Shown: in pieces, positions 53,196 to 63,476 of the stretch | How positions within the stretch are numbered: position 1 is the stretch's first letter | Layout: each line of letters begins with the position of its first letter | DNA from: Carnegiea gigantea | Taxonomy: Eukaryota; Streptophyta; Magnoliopsida; Caryophyllales; Cactaceae | Reading direction: 5' to 3' | Assembly: GCA_029747015.1 (NCBI GenBank) | Contig: JAKOGI010000055.1 | Location: 186,001-250,000, forward strand | DNA: 64,000 bases | Notes under the pieces: model-generated | What the model was told of the DNA's origin: nothing | What the model saw: only the letters and a program-made list of their open reading frames with translations | Database searches by the model: none | Made by a program: the position numbers and the translations under genes

Positions 53196-53207
53196 GCTCT
53201 GATACCA
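53196..53207 (-). other. Primer binding site, H right unit
   Basis: Minus-strand TGGTATCAGAGC, next to the LTR at 53210. Confidence 0.92.
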
Positions 53208-53209
53208 CT

Positions 53210-54349
53210 TGATGCACTTCTAAGACCTTGAAATGAAGATCAAAGAAGGGATCTCAAGTAGTGAAGCAAATGGAAGTGAAAAGAAGATGGGTTTGCAAAC
53301 AACAATGGGATGAAGAGATAAACTAAGCTTACTTGGATAAGATATCACCACCAAGTTCACTTAGAGCTCTCCTTAAGGATCAAGTGAGATAAGATATCCC
53401 CACTCAAATGATCTTTAAGGACCCTTGAACACCACACTAGGGAGCTAGGCTAGTGATAAGCAAGAGTAGAGAGAGAAACAAGGGAGTTTTAAACTCAACC
53501 CAAATGCATTCATTCATAAGTTGCCTTACATGCTGAGGTTCTTCCCCTACTTATAGGCCTTACAATCAGCAAAAATCCCATGAAAACCAAGGCCAAACAA
53601 CCGGCCAAAGGACAAGGGGAAGGGGGGGACCAAAAAGCAACAAGTACAAAAGCAAAAGTAAAAGCTGCCAGTGCTTTTCAGAACTGCAGCACCAACTTCA
53701 AATGAGCATAACTTCCAAAATACTTTTCCAAATGGGTTGATTCAAAAGCTGGGACAAATCTCTGTAAGTCTAGTTTCCAGAAAGGCCTCTTGCAGCTCCA
53801 AAGTCCCAGCCGTTGGAAAGTTACCCGCTGAAAAATGCAAGGATATATCTGCTGCCATCAGCCTGTACCTCTAGGGAACTTGCTTGCTTTTGAAACCCCA
53901 ACCAAGGATTTGACTTTCAACTCTTTTGCTGGCCTTTCAGTACTCTTCAAAATGATTTCAAAAAGTGGATTTCATAGTTCCAAAGTTCATCTAATGATAG
54001 AGAAAATGGAGCATCAAAACCGGGTACTGAAATGGATGTTCTGGGCAGATTGGATAGCTTGACTTCAAGGGCTGAGTTGGATGGGCAAATGAGGTCCAAA
54101 TGACTTGAAATTTGCTTTATTGGAAAGCTAGCTTCCTAAACTTAAAACCCAAGGCAATTAAATGAGCCTAAACCACCTTTAGCCTAGGTGATTAGGGTCA
54201 CCAAGTTGCTATGCTTGCTGACTAGAATTGCTGGGCAGTAGTCTTGATCTTCTATGAATTTTCTCATGACTTGGGTGGCTTCTTGGACTTCCTTGGGAGT
54301 GGATTGCCTTTGAACTTGCTCACTCTCATTGCCTCCCATGGGTACATCA
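53210..54349 (-). repeat. 5' LTR of the H array (1140 bp)
   Basis: Same ends and length as 47445-48584; followed by GAATG of the G integrase gene, not by a polypurine tract, so it is the outer LTR. Confidence 0.92.
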
Positions 54350-55368
54350 GAATGCCATGTAGCCTCATCACTTCCTTGAAGTATAACTCGGCAATGTGGG
54401 TGGCATCGTTGGTCTTGGTGCAAGGCATGAAATGGGCCATCTTAGAGAAACGATCAACAACCACAAAGATTGAATCCTTACCCCTTTGTGTCCTTTGAAG
54501 GCCAACAACAATGTCCATGCTTACATCTTCCCAAGGATGATTGGGAATGGGTAAGGGCGTGTATAGGCCGTGGGGTAGGAGGTGGCTTTTGGCAACTTGG
54601 CAAGTTGCACCCCTCTTCAACACATCTTGTACATCTTTGCTCATACTCGGCCAATAGTAATGTTCCCTTAGCATCATAAGGGTCTTGTTTTCTCCAAAGT
54701 GACCGGCTAGAGATCCACCATGAACCTCACGTATGAGTAGCTCTCTTGTGCCACACTTAGGCACACACAACCTTGAGCCTTTGAACAAAAAGCCATCTTG
54801 GATAAGAAAGTCACCTTTGGGATGTCGAAGGCACTCCTTGTAGAGCTCTCCCAAATCTTCATCATTCTCATAGAGGGACTTTAAGTGCTCAAAGCCAAGA
54901 ATGCAAGCATCAAGTTGAAATAGAAGTAAGTGCCTCCTTGACAAGGCATCGACTCCTTGATTGAGCTTTCCGGATTTGTGCTTGATGGTGAAGTTGAAAG
55001 ATTGGAGGAACTCCACCCACTTGGCATGCCGTGATTTAAGCTTATGTTGCCCTTGAATGTATTTCAAGGCTTCATGATCCGAGTGCAAGATAAACTCACT
55101 AGCCACCAAGTAATGATTCCAGTGCTCAAGGCACCTCACTATGGCATAAAACTCCTTATCATAGGTTGAATATTTCCTTTTTGAGTCATAAAGCTTCTCA
55201 CTAAAGAAGGCTAAGGGCCGCCCCTCTTGAGTGAGAACTCCTCCAATGCCAACTCCCGATGCACCACACTCTACCTCAAACACTTTATCAAAGCAAGGCA
55301 AGGCAAGAACCGGTGCTTGGGTGAGCTTAGACTTGATGGTTTCAAAGGCCTCTTGAGCCTTGGGAGTC
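54350..55368 (-). pseudogene. pol: Element G pol: RNase H and integrase N-terminal half
   Basis: Open frame: [37 protein letters not shown] (one RNase H Asp is Gly), KEFYAIVRCLEHWNHYL, HSDHEALKYIQGQHKL, LSRRHLLLFQL, HHCC zinc region with RGATC (first Cys lost), SMDIVVGLQRTQ and [12 protein letters not shown], ending at RLHGI where H is inserted. The missing codons up to VTNWTLG (44547) were deleted with the H 3' end. Confidence 0.85.
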
Positions 55369-55565
55369 CTGCAACCCCATTTAAGCCTTGGGAAGGTTAG
55401 GAAATTAGGTGCACAAAACCGGGTTTGTGCACGCCTGAAATTCCAGTTTTGACAAAAAAGTTCTCTTGTGTTCCTAGGCTGATTTCTTGCACTTTGGACG
55501 TGGAACTTGGACTCTTTGGGCTTCCTTGTGGGCCATGGATCATGCTAGGGGATGGACTTCCATCA
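55369..55565 (-). repeat. Start of the G3 3' LTR
   Basis: TGATGGAAGTCCATCC at 55565, almost identical to the first 200 bp of the G4 LTR. Broken at 55369, where it joins RNase H sequence of G (CTTGGGAGTC|CTGCAACC). Confidence 0.87.
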
Positions 55566-57061
55566 TCCTCCCCTTGTTGAAGAGAATTTGCCCTCAAATT
55601 GATAAGGTTGTCATCCTCCTCATAAGGGCTAAGGTCGGCTACATTGAAGGTGGCCGACACTCCATATCCACCGGGCAAATTGATCTTGTAGGCATTGTCG
55701 TTGATGCGCTCTAACACTTCAAAGGGACCATCGGCTCTTGGCATCAACTTGCTCTTCCTTTTAGAAGGAAACCTTTCCTTTCTCAAGTGAACCCATACCA
55801 AATCCCCGGGGTGAAACACCATCTTCTTCCTATGCTTGTTGGCACGGTCCTTGTAGGAGGCATTGGCCTTCTCTATCTTTGCCCTCACGGTCTCATGGAG
55901 CTTTTGGATCTCTTTAACTCGCTTGCTAGCCTCCATGTGAGGCTTCTCATTCATCTCCCTTGGAACAAGATCAAGGGGACTCAAAGGGTCCAACCCATAA
56001 ACTACCTTGAATGGGGACATACCCGTGGCCTTGCTAGGTGTTTTGTTGAAAGCGAACTCGGCATGAGGTAAGGCTAAGTCCCAAGCTTTGAGGTTGGACT
56101 TTACTAGCACTCTTAGAAGGCTTCCCAAAGTCCGGTTGGTGACTTCAGTTTGCCCATCCGTTTGAGGGTGGCATGAAGTGCTATACTTGAGCTCGGTTCC
56201 CATCTTCTTCCAAAGTGTCACCCAAAAATGGCTAAGGAACTTGGTATCCCTATCCGAAACAATGGATCTAGGGATGCCATGCAACCTCATTACTTCCCTG
56301 AAGTATAGATCGGCAATGTGGGTGGCATCGTTGGTCTTGGCACAAGGTATGAAATGGGCCATCTTCGAAAAACGATCAACAACCACGAAAATGGAGTCCT
56401 TACCCCTTTGTGTTCTTGGAAGGCCAAGAACAAAATCCATGCTTACATCCTCCCAAGGATGATTGGGAGTAGGTAAGGGAGTGTATAAGCCGTGGGGTAG
56501 GAGGTGGCTCTTGGCAATTTGGCAAGTTGCACATCTCTTCAATACATCTTGCACATCTTTGCTCATACTCGGCCAATAGTAATGTTCCCTTAGCTTCATA
56601 AGGGTCTTGTTCTCTCCAAAGGGACCGGCAAGAGATCCTCCATGGACCTCACGTATGAGCAACTCTCTTGTCCCACACTTGGGCACACACAATCTTGATC
56701 CCTTGAACAAAAATCCATCTTGGACAAAGAAGTCACCTTTGGGATGTCGAAGGCACTCCTTGTAGAGCTCTCCCAAATCTTCATCATTCTCATAGAGGGA
56801 CTTCAAATGCTCAAAACCAAGAATGCAAGCATCAAGTTGGAATAGCAATAAGTGCCTCCTTGACAAGGCATCGGCTCCTTGGTTGAGCTTTTCGGACTTA
56901 TGCTTGATGGTGAAGTTGAAAGATTGGAGGAACTCCACCCACTTGGCATGCCGTGAGTTAAGTTTATGTTGCCCTTGAATGTATTTCAAGGCTTCATGAT
57001 CGGTGTGCAAGATGAACTCACTAGCCACCAAGTAATGATTCCAATGCTCAAGGCACCTCAC
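55397..57061 (-). CDS. pol: G3 pol: RNase H, integrase and LTR-encoded tail
   Basis: 554-codon open frame. HTDHEALKYIQGQHKL and LSRRHLLLFQL are the RNase H end. The HHCC zinc region is REVHGGSLAGPFG...CATCQIAKS, with the second His changed to Pro. [24 protein letters not shown] and [10 protein letters not shown] keep the D, D, E set. HLRKERFPSKRKSKLMPR, YGVSATFNVADLSPY, SLQQGEDDGSPSPS (polypurine tract) and a ~60-residue tail ending HKPGFVHLIS, coded in the LTR, follow. The His loss probably weakens zinc binding; otherwise this copy is complete. Confidence 0.88.
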   Translation of the reverse strand: MRCLEHWNHYLVASEFILHTDHEALKYIQGQHKLNSRHAKWVEFLQSFNFTIKHKSEKLNQGADALSRRHLLLFQLDACILGFEHLKSLYENDEDLGELYKECLRHPKGDFFVQDGFLFKGSRLCVPKCGTRELLIREVHGGSLAGPFGENKTLMKLREHYYWPSMSKDVQDVLKRCATCQIAKSHLLPHGLYTPLPTPNHPWEDVSMDFVLGLPRTQRGKDSIFVVVDRFSKMAHFIPCAKTNDATHIADLYFREVMRLHGIPRSIVSDRDTKFLSHFWVTLWKKMGTELKYSTSCHPQTDGQTEVTNRTLGSLLRVLVKSNLKAWDLALPHAEFAFNKTPSKATGMSPFKVVYGLDPLSPLDLVPREMNEKPHMEASKRVKEIQKLHETVRAKIEKANASYKDRANKHRKKMVFHPGDLVWVHLRKERFPSKRKSKLMPRADGPFEVLERINDNAYKINLPGGYGVSATFNVADLSPYEEDDNLINLRANSLQQGEDDGSPSPSMIHGPQGSPKSPSSTSKVQEISLGTQENFFVKTGISGVHKPGFVHLIS

Positions 57062-58548
57062 TATTGCATAGAACTCCTTATCATAAGTGGAGTACTTCCT
57101 TCTTGAGTCACAAAGCTTCTCACTAAAGAAGGCTAAGCGCCGCCCTTCTTGAGTGAAACTCCTCCAATGCCAACTCCCGATGCATCACATTCCACCTCAA
57201 ACACCTTATCAAAGCATGGTAAGGCAAGTACCGATGCTTGGGTGAGTTTGGACTTGATGGTTTCAAAGGCTTCTTGAGCCTTGGGAGTCCACTTGAACGA
57301 TGCACCTTTGATAACCTCGGTCATGGGGGCCATAATTGTGCTAAAGTCCCTAATGAACCGCCTATAGAATGAGGCAAGCCCATGGAAACTTCGCACATCA
57401 TGAATGCTCCTTGGGATTGGCCAAGACCGAATTGCTTCCACCTTACTCTCATCAACCTTGATACCTTCATTTGTAACAATGTAACCAAGGAAGGTCACCT
57501 CATGAGTGAAAAAGGTGCACTTCTTGAGGTTACCATAGAGCTTTTCTTTTTCTAGGACCTTCATGACTTGGGTGAGATATTGAAGGTGCTCTTCTTCATT
57601 CTTGCTATAGATGAGGATGTCATCAAAATACACCACAACAAATTTGCCAATAAAGGGCCGGAACACTTGGTTCATGAGCCGCATGAAGGTACTTAGAGCA
57701 TTCGATAAATCGAATGGCATGACTAGCCACTCATACAAGCCTCCATTGGTTTTGAAAGCCGTCTTCCATTCATCTCCCTCTCTAATGCGGATTTGATAGT
57801 AGCCACTTCTCAAGTCCACTTTAGAGAACACACTAGAACCATATAACTTATCAAGCATGTCTTCAAGGCGGGGAATTGGATATCTATACTTGATGGTTAT
57901 TTTGTTGATCGCCCTACTATCAACACACATGCGCATACTCCCATCTTTCTTTGGAACAAGGAGGGCCGGAACCGCACAAGGGCTCAAGCTCTCTCTAATC
58001 AACCCCTTATCCATAAGGTCATCAACTTGCCTTTGGATTTCCATGGTTTCCTTGGGGTTGGCTCGGTATGCCGGTTTATTTGGGAGGATGGAACCGGGGA
58101 TGAGGTCTATGTGGTGTTGGATGGTTCTTTGTGGTGGTAAGCCGGGAGGTATTTCCTCGGGAAAGACATGGCTAAAGTGTTCAAGGAGGGAAAGGGCTAG
58201 AGGGTGTGATGGAGTGGAGGTTTCGGATTCCTCAAGGGTGGCTAGGATCCACTCCTTGAAGGCCTTGAATTCATGGTGAGAAGCCTTAAGGAGAGGCTCA
58301 CTCACGGTTAAAAGCATATCCGAACGGTCATGGGTTGGTTGGGGCTTGCTTTTGTGGAGTTGGGAAGGGCTTAATGGGGCAAGGGTGATCTTTTTCCCAT
58401 CCTTGTGGAAAGCGTAAGTGTTTAAGTAGCCATCATGCATGACTTTCCGGTCAAACAACCATGGTCTTCCCAACAAAAGGTGACATGCATCCATGGGGAT
58501 GATATCACACCACAACTCATCATGATAGTGCTTGCCAATGCAAAATGA
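57062..58548 (-). pseudogene. pol: G3 pol: protease end, RT and RNase H start
   Basis: Open from the G4 insertion at 58548 ([29 protein letters not shown]) through the linker, [75 protein letters not shown] at 57630-57619 and [11 protein letters not shown] to [15 protein letters not shown] one-base change near 57150 then shifts the frame before RNase H. Apparent N-terminal codons upstream of 58548 come from the G4 LTR, not from pol. Confidence 0.87.
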
Positions 58549-58550
58549 AA

Positions 58551-59663
58551 TGATGGAATTCCATCCCCTAGCATGATCCATGGCCCACAAGGAAGCCCAA
58601 AGAGTCCAAGTTCCACGTCCAAGGTGCAAGAAATCAGCCTAGGAGCACGAGAACTTTTTTGTCAAAACTGGAATTTCAGGCATGCACAAACCCGGTTTTG
58701 TGCACCTAATTTCCTAACCTTCCCAAGGCTGAAATGGGGTTGCAGGAAGCCTAAGTTTAAGTTCAAGAAGTGCTCTTTCCATCAAGACCTCTTGCCAGTC
58801 ATTTGGAGATCATCTGGTACCTCAAAACCTCAAGCCAAGTCAAACACTACATTCTGACCAGAAACTGGACTGTCCGAATTTAAGGGCTGTGTTGGTGGAC
58901 TTTTTCTCCTCTATTTGGTTTGAAACTATTATGGCTTGAAAGTACTTTAAAAATATTATCAAATGGCCATAAAAAAACTCAGCCAAATTACACACATATA
59001 GAGCTATTAACCACCAAAACATTGCACAAAAACATCCCTTTATCTGGTACATGCCCAGCCGGTACAAGAGATAGAGGAGTGAGGTGTTTTGCTCTTTTCC
59101 ATGCTTAGCCACTTGCAAGAGTCATTATGGGAAGTACCAAGCTGCCAAGGAAGCTTCCATTCACCCCAAGATCGACACATCATCCTCAAGATTAGCATTG
59201 AAGAGGTGTCAAGTGGAGGATGCATCTATCCTTTTTTTGCTTTGATTTGATCTTTGTATTTTTGCCTAGTTTAGCTTGTAGTGCAACCTAAGGCCTATGC
59301 TTGTACTTGAAAAGCTTGTATTAATACCCCCCAAGGCTTGGTCGGCCACTCACTCAAGCATTTGTATGAAATGAAGTTGAGTTTTGCTCCTTTGAACTCT
59401 CTTCTAGCTTATCTCTTCCTTTGGCCGGGTTGAGTGGTGATCTAGCAAGAGTCTTAACTCCTTCTTGGTGGTGTTTCTGTATCCAAGGGGTGGTTAAGGG
59501 CCCTAACATCTTTCCTTGGTGGTGTTTCTGTATCCAAGGTTGGTGTTAGTTCCGGTTGTTTATCCAAGTCTAAGGTGAGTTGGTGGTTTCAAAGTTGCCT
59601 TGAACTTCTTGTACTTTTCTTACATCTTTCCCATCCTCTTGGCTTTCCCTAGAGGATACATCA
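58551..59663 (+). repeat. 5' LTR of G4 (1113 bp)
   Basis: TGATGGAATTCC start, GGATACATCA end. It contains the CTTGGTGGTGTTTCTGTATCC repeat twice in the R/U5 part (about 59464-59540), as do the D LTRs in reverse. The TATA box is not obvious. Confidence 0.9.
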
Positions 59664-59667
59664 TATT

Positions 59668-59679
59668 TGGTATCAGAGC
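59668..59679 (+). other. Primer binding site of G4
   Basis: TGGTATCAGAGC four bases after the LTR end. Confidence 0.92.
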
Positions 59680-59793
59680 TAAGGCTTCTCTAGGCCTAAG
59701 CTTGCTGCCCAACACCCTTCCAAACACCCCAAACACATTCCCCCTCAAAAACACCAAACCGTGCTCCACGGTTTTTTCACCATCCAGAAAATC

Positions 59794-60000
59794 GGCACGG
59801 TCAGCCCGTGCCAAAGAGCACGACCGTGCCACCCTCACATTCCAGCCACACTTCCTTTTTCATCCACACCCAGTACTTCAGCACGGTCACCCCGTGCAAT
59901 GTCGCACGACCGTGCCACCCCTTTTCCAGCAATATCTCAACTTCACTCCCGTCCAGAACCAGAGCACGGCCACCCCGTGCCTAACAGCACGCCCGTGCCA
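59794..60000 (+). repeat. Leader paired-inverted-repeat module, three copies
   Basis: Copies at 59794-59830, 59881-59916 and 59964-60000, spaced 87 and 83 bp; the last ends 47 bp before gag. Confidence 0.88.
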
Positions 60001-60047
60001 CATTCAGGCCGTGAGGTTCCCCTTGTTTCAACACAAGCACTACTAGC

Positions 60048-60536
60048 ATGACCATGGAGGAAAAGTTTGAGGCTCTCATGAGGAATTATGAGGCCTTGAA
60101 GCTACAGAATGAAGAGATCAAAGGTCAGAACGAGTATTTGAGGCGACAACTTGGAGACTCCTTGAAGCAAAAACGAAAGGAGATTAGAAGTTCCCGATCT
60201 TCTAACTCCTCCGACTCCGAGCCGGAAGCAAGAGAAGCCCCACACTTGAGCTCGTCAAGTGAAGAGGAGGCTTATGGAAGATCAAGAAGAGGAAGGCGAA
60301 CAACCTCTCACCAAGGAGACATTAGAGTGGAGATTCCAGAATTTGAAGGGAAGCTAGACCCCGATGAGTTCTTGGAATGGATGCAAACTGTTGAGAGAAT
60401 CTTTGACTACAAAGAGATCTCCGAGGGAAATAAGGTAAAACTTGTGGCCCTTAAACTTCGTAAATATGCTTCTCTTTGGTGGTCCAACCTTTGTGCTAAG
60501 AGAGTTAGGCAAGGGAAGGGAAAGATTCGAACATGA
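60048..60536 (+). CDS. gag: G4 gag, N-terminal part
   Basis: Starts MTMEEKFEALMRNYEALKLQ, the first ATG after the leader repeats. A coiled-coil-like stretch to residue ~50, an acidic Ser linker (SSSSEEEAYGRSRRGRR) and the gag domain RVEIPEFEGKLDPDEFLEWMQTVERIFDY, SLWWSNLCAKRVRQGKGKIRT follow. It ends at TGA where other copies read Trp (RTW). The frame reopens six bases later at 60543, so this is one gag gene with a nonsense change. Confidence 0.88.
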   Translation: MTMEEKFEALMRNYEALKLQNEEIKGQNEYLRRQLGDSLKQKRKEIRSSRSSNSSDSEPEAREAPHLSSSSEEEAYGRSRRGRRTTSHQGDIRVEIPEFEGKLDPDEFLEWMQTVERIFDYKEISEGNKVKLVALKLRKYASLWWSNLCAKRVRQGKGKIRT

Positions 60537-60542
60537 GAAAAG

Positions 60543-62423
60543 ATGAAAGCCAAACTCAAAGCCCGTTTCTTACCCCCGTCCTACCTACAAGACAACTACT
60601 CCCAACTTCACAATCTTACCCAAGGGAACTTGAGTGTTGAGGAGTACACTAGGGAATTTGAGAAATTGTTAATCAAATGTGATTTGAGGGAGCCCGAAGA
60701 ACAAACCATAGTGAGGTATTTGGGTGGGTTAGATCCTAGGTATGCCCATGTGGTGGAATTGCAACAATACACCACTTTTGATGAGGTGTGTGTCTTAGCC
60801 CACAAAGTTGAACAACAAAGGAAATCCAAGCTCTACAAAAGAGAACCTCCCAAACCCTTTCCCAAGAGCCAACCTTTCAACAAGGGGAGCTCTTATCCAC
60901 CTCCCAAACCCACGGTTACTACACCCCCACCACCACAAAAGAACCAAGCTCCACAAAAGACTCCACCTTCCCAAAACCGTCCCAACCCTAAGCCAAATGA
61001 CCAAAGAAGATGTTTCAAGTGTCAAGGTCTTGGGCACATTGCTTCGGAGTGTCCAAATAGGAGAGTTATCACCTTGGCCGAGTGGGATGAGAGAAGAGAA
61101 GAAGAGGGAGAAGAGGAGGAAGTAAGAGAAGGTGTGTATTACATGGAGGAACAAGAAGAAGTGATTGAGGAAGCGGATGAAGGAGAGTTACTTGTATTGA
61201 GGAGAGCTTTGAGTACCAAAAGAGGAGAGCATAAAGAACAAAGGGAGAACAACTTCCATACACGTTGCACCATTCAAAGCAAAGTGTGTTCCCTCATCAT
61301 TGATGGTGGGAGTTGTGCAAATATGGCATCCTCAACTATGGTGGAGAAGCTTGGCCTTCAAGCTTCGGCTCATCCTCACCCCTACAACATTCAATGGCTA
61401 AATCAAGGTAAGGGGTTGCAAGTTAATTCAAGATGCTTGATTTCATTTTCCATTGGCAAGCACTATCATGATGAGTTGTGGTGTGATATCATCCCCATGG
61501 ATGCATGTCACCTTTTGTTGGAAAGACCATGGTTGTTTGACCGGAAAGTCATGCATGATGGCTACTTAAACACTTCCACTTTCCACAAGGATGGGAAAAA
61601 GATCACCCTTGCCCCATTAAGCCCATCCCAACTCCACAAAAGCAAGCCCCAACCAACCCATGACCATTCGGATATGCTTCTAACCGTGAGTGAGCCTCTC
61701 CTTAAGGCTTCTCACCATGAATTCAAGGCCTTCAAGGAGTGGATCCTAGCCACCCCTGAGGAATCCGAAACCTCCACTCCATCACACCCTATAGCCCTTT
61801 CCCTCCTTGAACACTTTAGCCATGTCTTTCCCGAGGAAATACCTCCCGGCTTACCACCACAAAGAACCATCCAACACCACATAGACCTCATACCCGGTTC
61901 CATCCTCTCAAATAAACCGGCATACCGAGCCAACCCCAAGGAAACCATGGAAATCCAAAGGCAAGTTGACGAACTTATGGATAAGGGGTTGATTAGAGAG
62001 AGCTTGAGCCCTTGTGCGGTTCCGGCCCTCCTTGTTCCAAAGAAAGATGGGAGCATGCGCATGTGTGTTGATAGTAGGGCGATCAACAAAATAACCATCA
62101 AGTATAGATATCCAATTCCCCGCCTTGAAGACATGCTTGATGAGTTATATGGTTCTAGTGTGTTCTCTAAAGTGGACTTGAGAAGTGGCTACTATCAAAT
62201 CCGCATTAGAGAGGGAGATGAGTGGAAGACGGCCTTCAAAACCAAAGGAGGCTTGTATGAGTGGCTAGCCATGCCATTCGGTTTATCGAATGCTCCAAGT
62301 ACCTTCATGCGACTCATGAACCAAGTGTTCCGGCCCTTTATTGGCAAATTTGTTGTGGTGTATTTTGATGACATCCTCATCTATAGCAAGAATAAAGAAG
62401 AGCACCTTCAACATCTCACCTAA
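60543..62423 (+). CDS. pol: G4 gag C-terminus, protease and RT N-terminal half
   Basis: 626-codon open frame in the same frame as gag: [34 protein letters not shown], Pro-rich linker, [18 protein letters not shown] (from ~61011), a Glu-rich stretch and protease [12 protein letters not shown] (DGGS at 61302-61313). [47 protein letters not shown] and YFDD at 62361-62372 follow. It ends at TAA (CAA in sister copies: HLTQVMKVL). Gag and pol share one frame here, so one polyprotein with no frameshift signal is likely. Confidence 0.9.
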   Translation: MKAKLKARFLPPSYLQDNYSQLHNLTQGNLSVEEYTREFEKLLIKCDLREPEEQTIVRYLGGLDPRYAHVVELQQYTTFDEVCVLAHKVEQQRKSKLYKREPPKPFPKSQPFNKGSSYPPPKPTVTTPPPPQKNQAPQKTPPSQNRPNPKPNDQRRCFKCQGLGHIASECPNRRVITLAEWDERREEEGEEEEVREGVYYMEEQEEVIEEADEGELLVLRRALSTKRGEHKEQRENNFHTRCTIQSKVCSLIIDGGSCANMASSTMVEKLGLQASAHPHPYNIQWLNQGKGLQVNSRCLISFSIGKHYHDELWCDIIPMDACHLLLERPWLFDRKVMHDGYLNTSTFHKDGKKITLAPLSPSQLHKSKPQPTHDHSDMLLTVSEPLLKASHHEFKAFKEWILATPEESETSTPSHPIALSLLEHFSHVFPEEIPPGLPPQRTIQHHIDLIPGSILSNKPAYRANPKETMEIQRQVDELMDKGLIRESLSPCAVPALLVPKKDGSMRMCVDSRAINKITIKYRYPIPRLEDMLDELYGSSVFSKVDLRSGYYQIRIREGDEWKTAFKTKGGLYEWLAMPFGLSNAPSTFMRLMNQVFRPFIGKFVVVYFDDILIYSKNKEEHLQHLT

Positions 62424-62426
62424 GTC

Positions 62427-63473
62427 ATGAAGGTCCTAGAAAAAGAAAAGCTCTATGGTAACCTCAAGAAGTGCACCTTTTTCACTCATGAGGTGACCTT
62501 CCTTGGTTACATTGTTACAAATGAAGGTATCAAGGTTGATGAGAGTAAGGTGGAAGCAATTCGGTCTTGGCCCATCCCAAGGAGCATTCATGATGTGCGA
62601 AGTTTCCATGGGCTTGCCTCATTCTATAGGCGGTTCATTAGGGACTTTAGCACAATTATGGCCCCTATGACCGAGGTTATCAAAGGTGCATCGTTCAAGT
62701 GGACTCCCAAGGCTCAAGAAGCCTTTGAAACCATCAAGTCCAAACTCACCCAAGCACCGGTACTTGCCTTGCCATGTTTTGACAAAGTGTTTGAGGTAGA
62801 ATGTGATGCATCGGGAGTTGGCATTGGAGGAGTTCTCACTCAAGAAGGGCGGCCCTTAGCCTTCTTTAGTGAGAAGCTTTGTGACTCAAGGAGGAAGTAC
62901 TCCACTTATGATAAGGAGTTCTATGCAATAGTGAGGTGCCTTGAGCATTGGAATCATTACTTGGTGGCTAGTGAGTTCATCTTGCACTCCGATCATGAAG
63001 CCTTGAAATACATTCAAGGGCAACATAAACTTAACTCACGGCATGCCAAGTGGGTGGAGTTCCTCCAATCCTTCAACTTCACCATCAAGCACAAATCCGG
63101 AAAGCTCAATCAAGGAGCCGATGCCTTGTCAAGGAGGCACTTGCTTCTATTCCAACTTGATGCTTGCATCCTTGGCTTTGAGCACTTGAAGTCCCTATAT
63201 GAGAATGATGAAGATCTGGGAGAGCTCTACAAGGAGTGCCTTCGACATCCCAAAGGTGACTTCCTTGTCCAAGATGGATTTTTGTTCAAAGGATCCAGAT
63301 TGTGTGTGCCTAAGTGTGGCACAAGAGAGTTACTCATACGTGAGGTCCATGGAAGATCTCTTGCCGGTCACTTTGGAGAGAACAAGACCCTTATGATGCT
63401 AAGGGAACATTATTATTGGCCGAGTATGAGTAAAGATGTCCAAGATGTGTTGAAGAGATGTACAACTTGTTAA
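62427..63473 (+). CDS. pol: G4 pol: RT end, RNase H, integrase zinc region
   Basis: In frame with the preceding [28 protein letters not shown] and [10 protein letters not shown], then RNase [48 protein letters not shown] and HSDHEALKYIQGQHKL, then LSRRHLLLFQL and the HHCC zinc region, which ends at TAA inside CTTC-stop (CAA in sister copies). Confidence 0.88.
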   Translation: MKVLEKEKLYGNLKKCTFFTHEVTFLGYIVTNEGIKVDESKVEAIRSWPIPRSIHDVRSFHGLASFYRRFIRDFSTIMAPMTEVIKGASFKWTPKAQEAFETIKSKLTQAPVLALPCFDKVFEVECDASGVGIGGVLTQEGRPLAFFSEKLCDSRRKYSTYDKEFYAIVRCLEHWNHYLVASEFILHSDHEALKYIQGQHKLNSRHAKWVEFLQSFNFTIKHKSGKLNQGADALSRRHLLLFQLDACILGFEHLKSLYENDEDLGELYKECLRHPKGDFLVQDGFLFKGSRLCVPKCGTRELLIREVHGRSLAGHFGENKTLMMLREHYYWPSMSKDVQDVLKRCTTC

Positions 63474-63476
63474 GTG

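Larger units (their letters stand above)
44548..54349 (-). mobile_element. H tandem array: autonomous-type CRM-like element, two units
   Basis: In coding orientation: LTR 54349-53210, internal 53209-48585 (gag to integrase), LTR 48584-47445, internal 47444-44548 (gag, PR, RT, start of RNase H). The second unit's 3' end and the third LTR are deleted together with ~130 bp of host G. Both units share an in-frame stop in the CCHC knuckle and a DGGR protease motif, so they come from one mutated copy duplicated by LTR recombination. The right flank is G integrase. Confidence 0.87.
38873..55368 (-). mobile_element. Element G: CRM-like element, 3' half, split by A1-II and the H array
   Basis: 3' LTR 38873-39887 (left end missing), then integrase tail, [A1-II 39969-44237], integrase middle 44238-44547, [H array], integrase/RNase H 54350-55368. 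At 55368 it joins the LTR start of G3. Its gag, protease and RT are gone. Pol is near-identical in type to G3 and G4. Confidence 0.78.
55369..58550 (-). mobile_element. Element G3: 3' part of a CRM-like element, minus strand
   Basis: First ~197 bp of a 3' LTR (55369-55565), polypurine tract, then pol from integrase back to the protease, where G4 is inserted in the opposite direction (candidate target site TGAAA at 58546-58550). Pol is nearly identical to G4. Confidence 0.83.
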
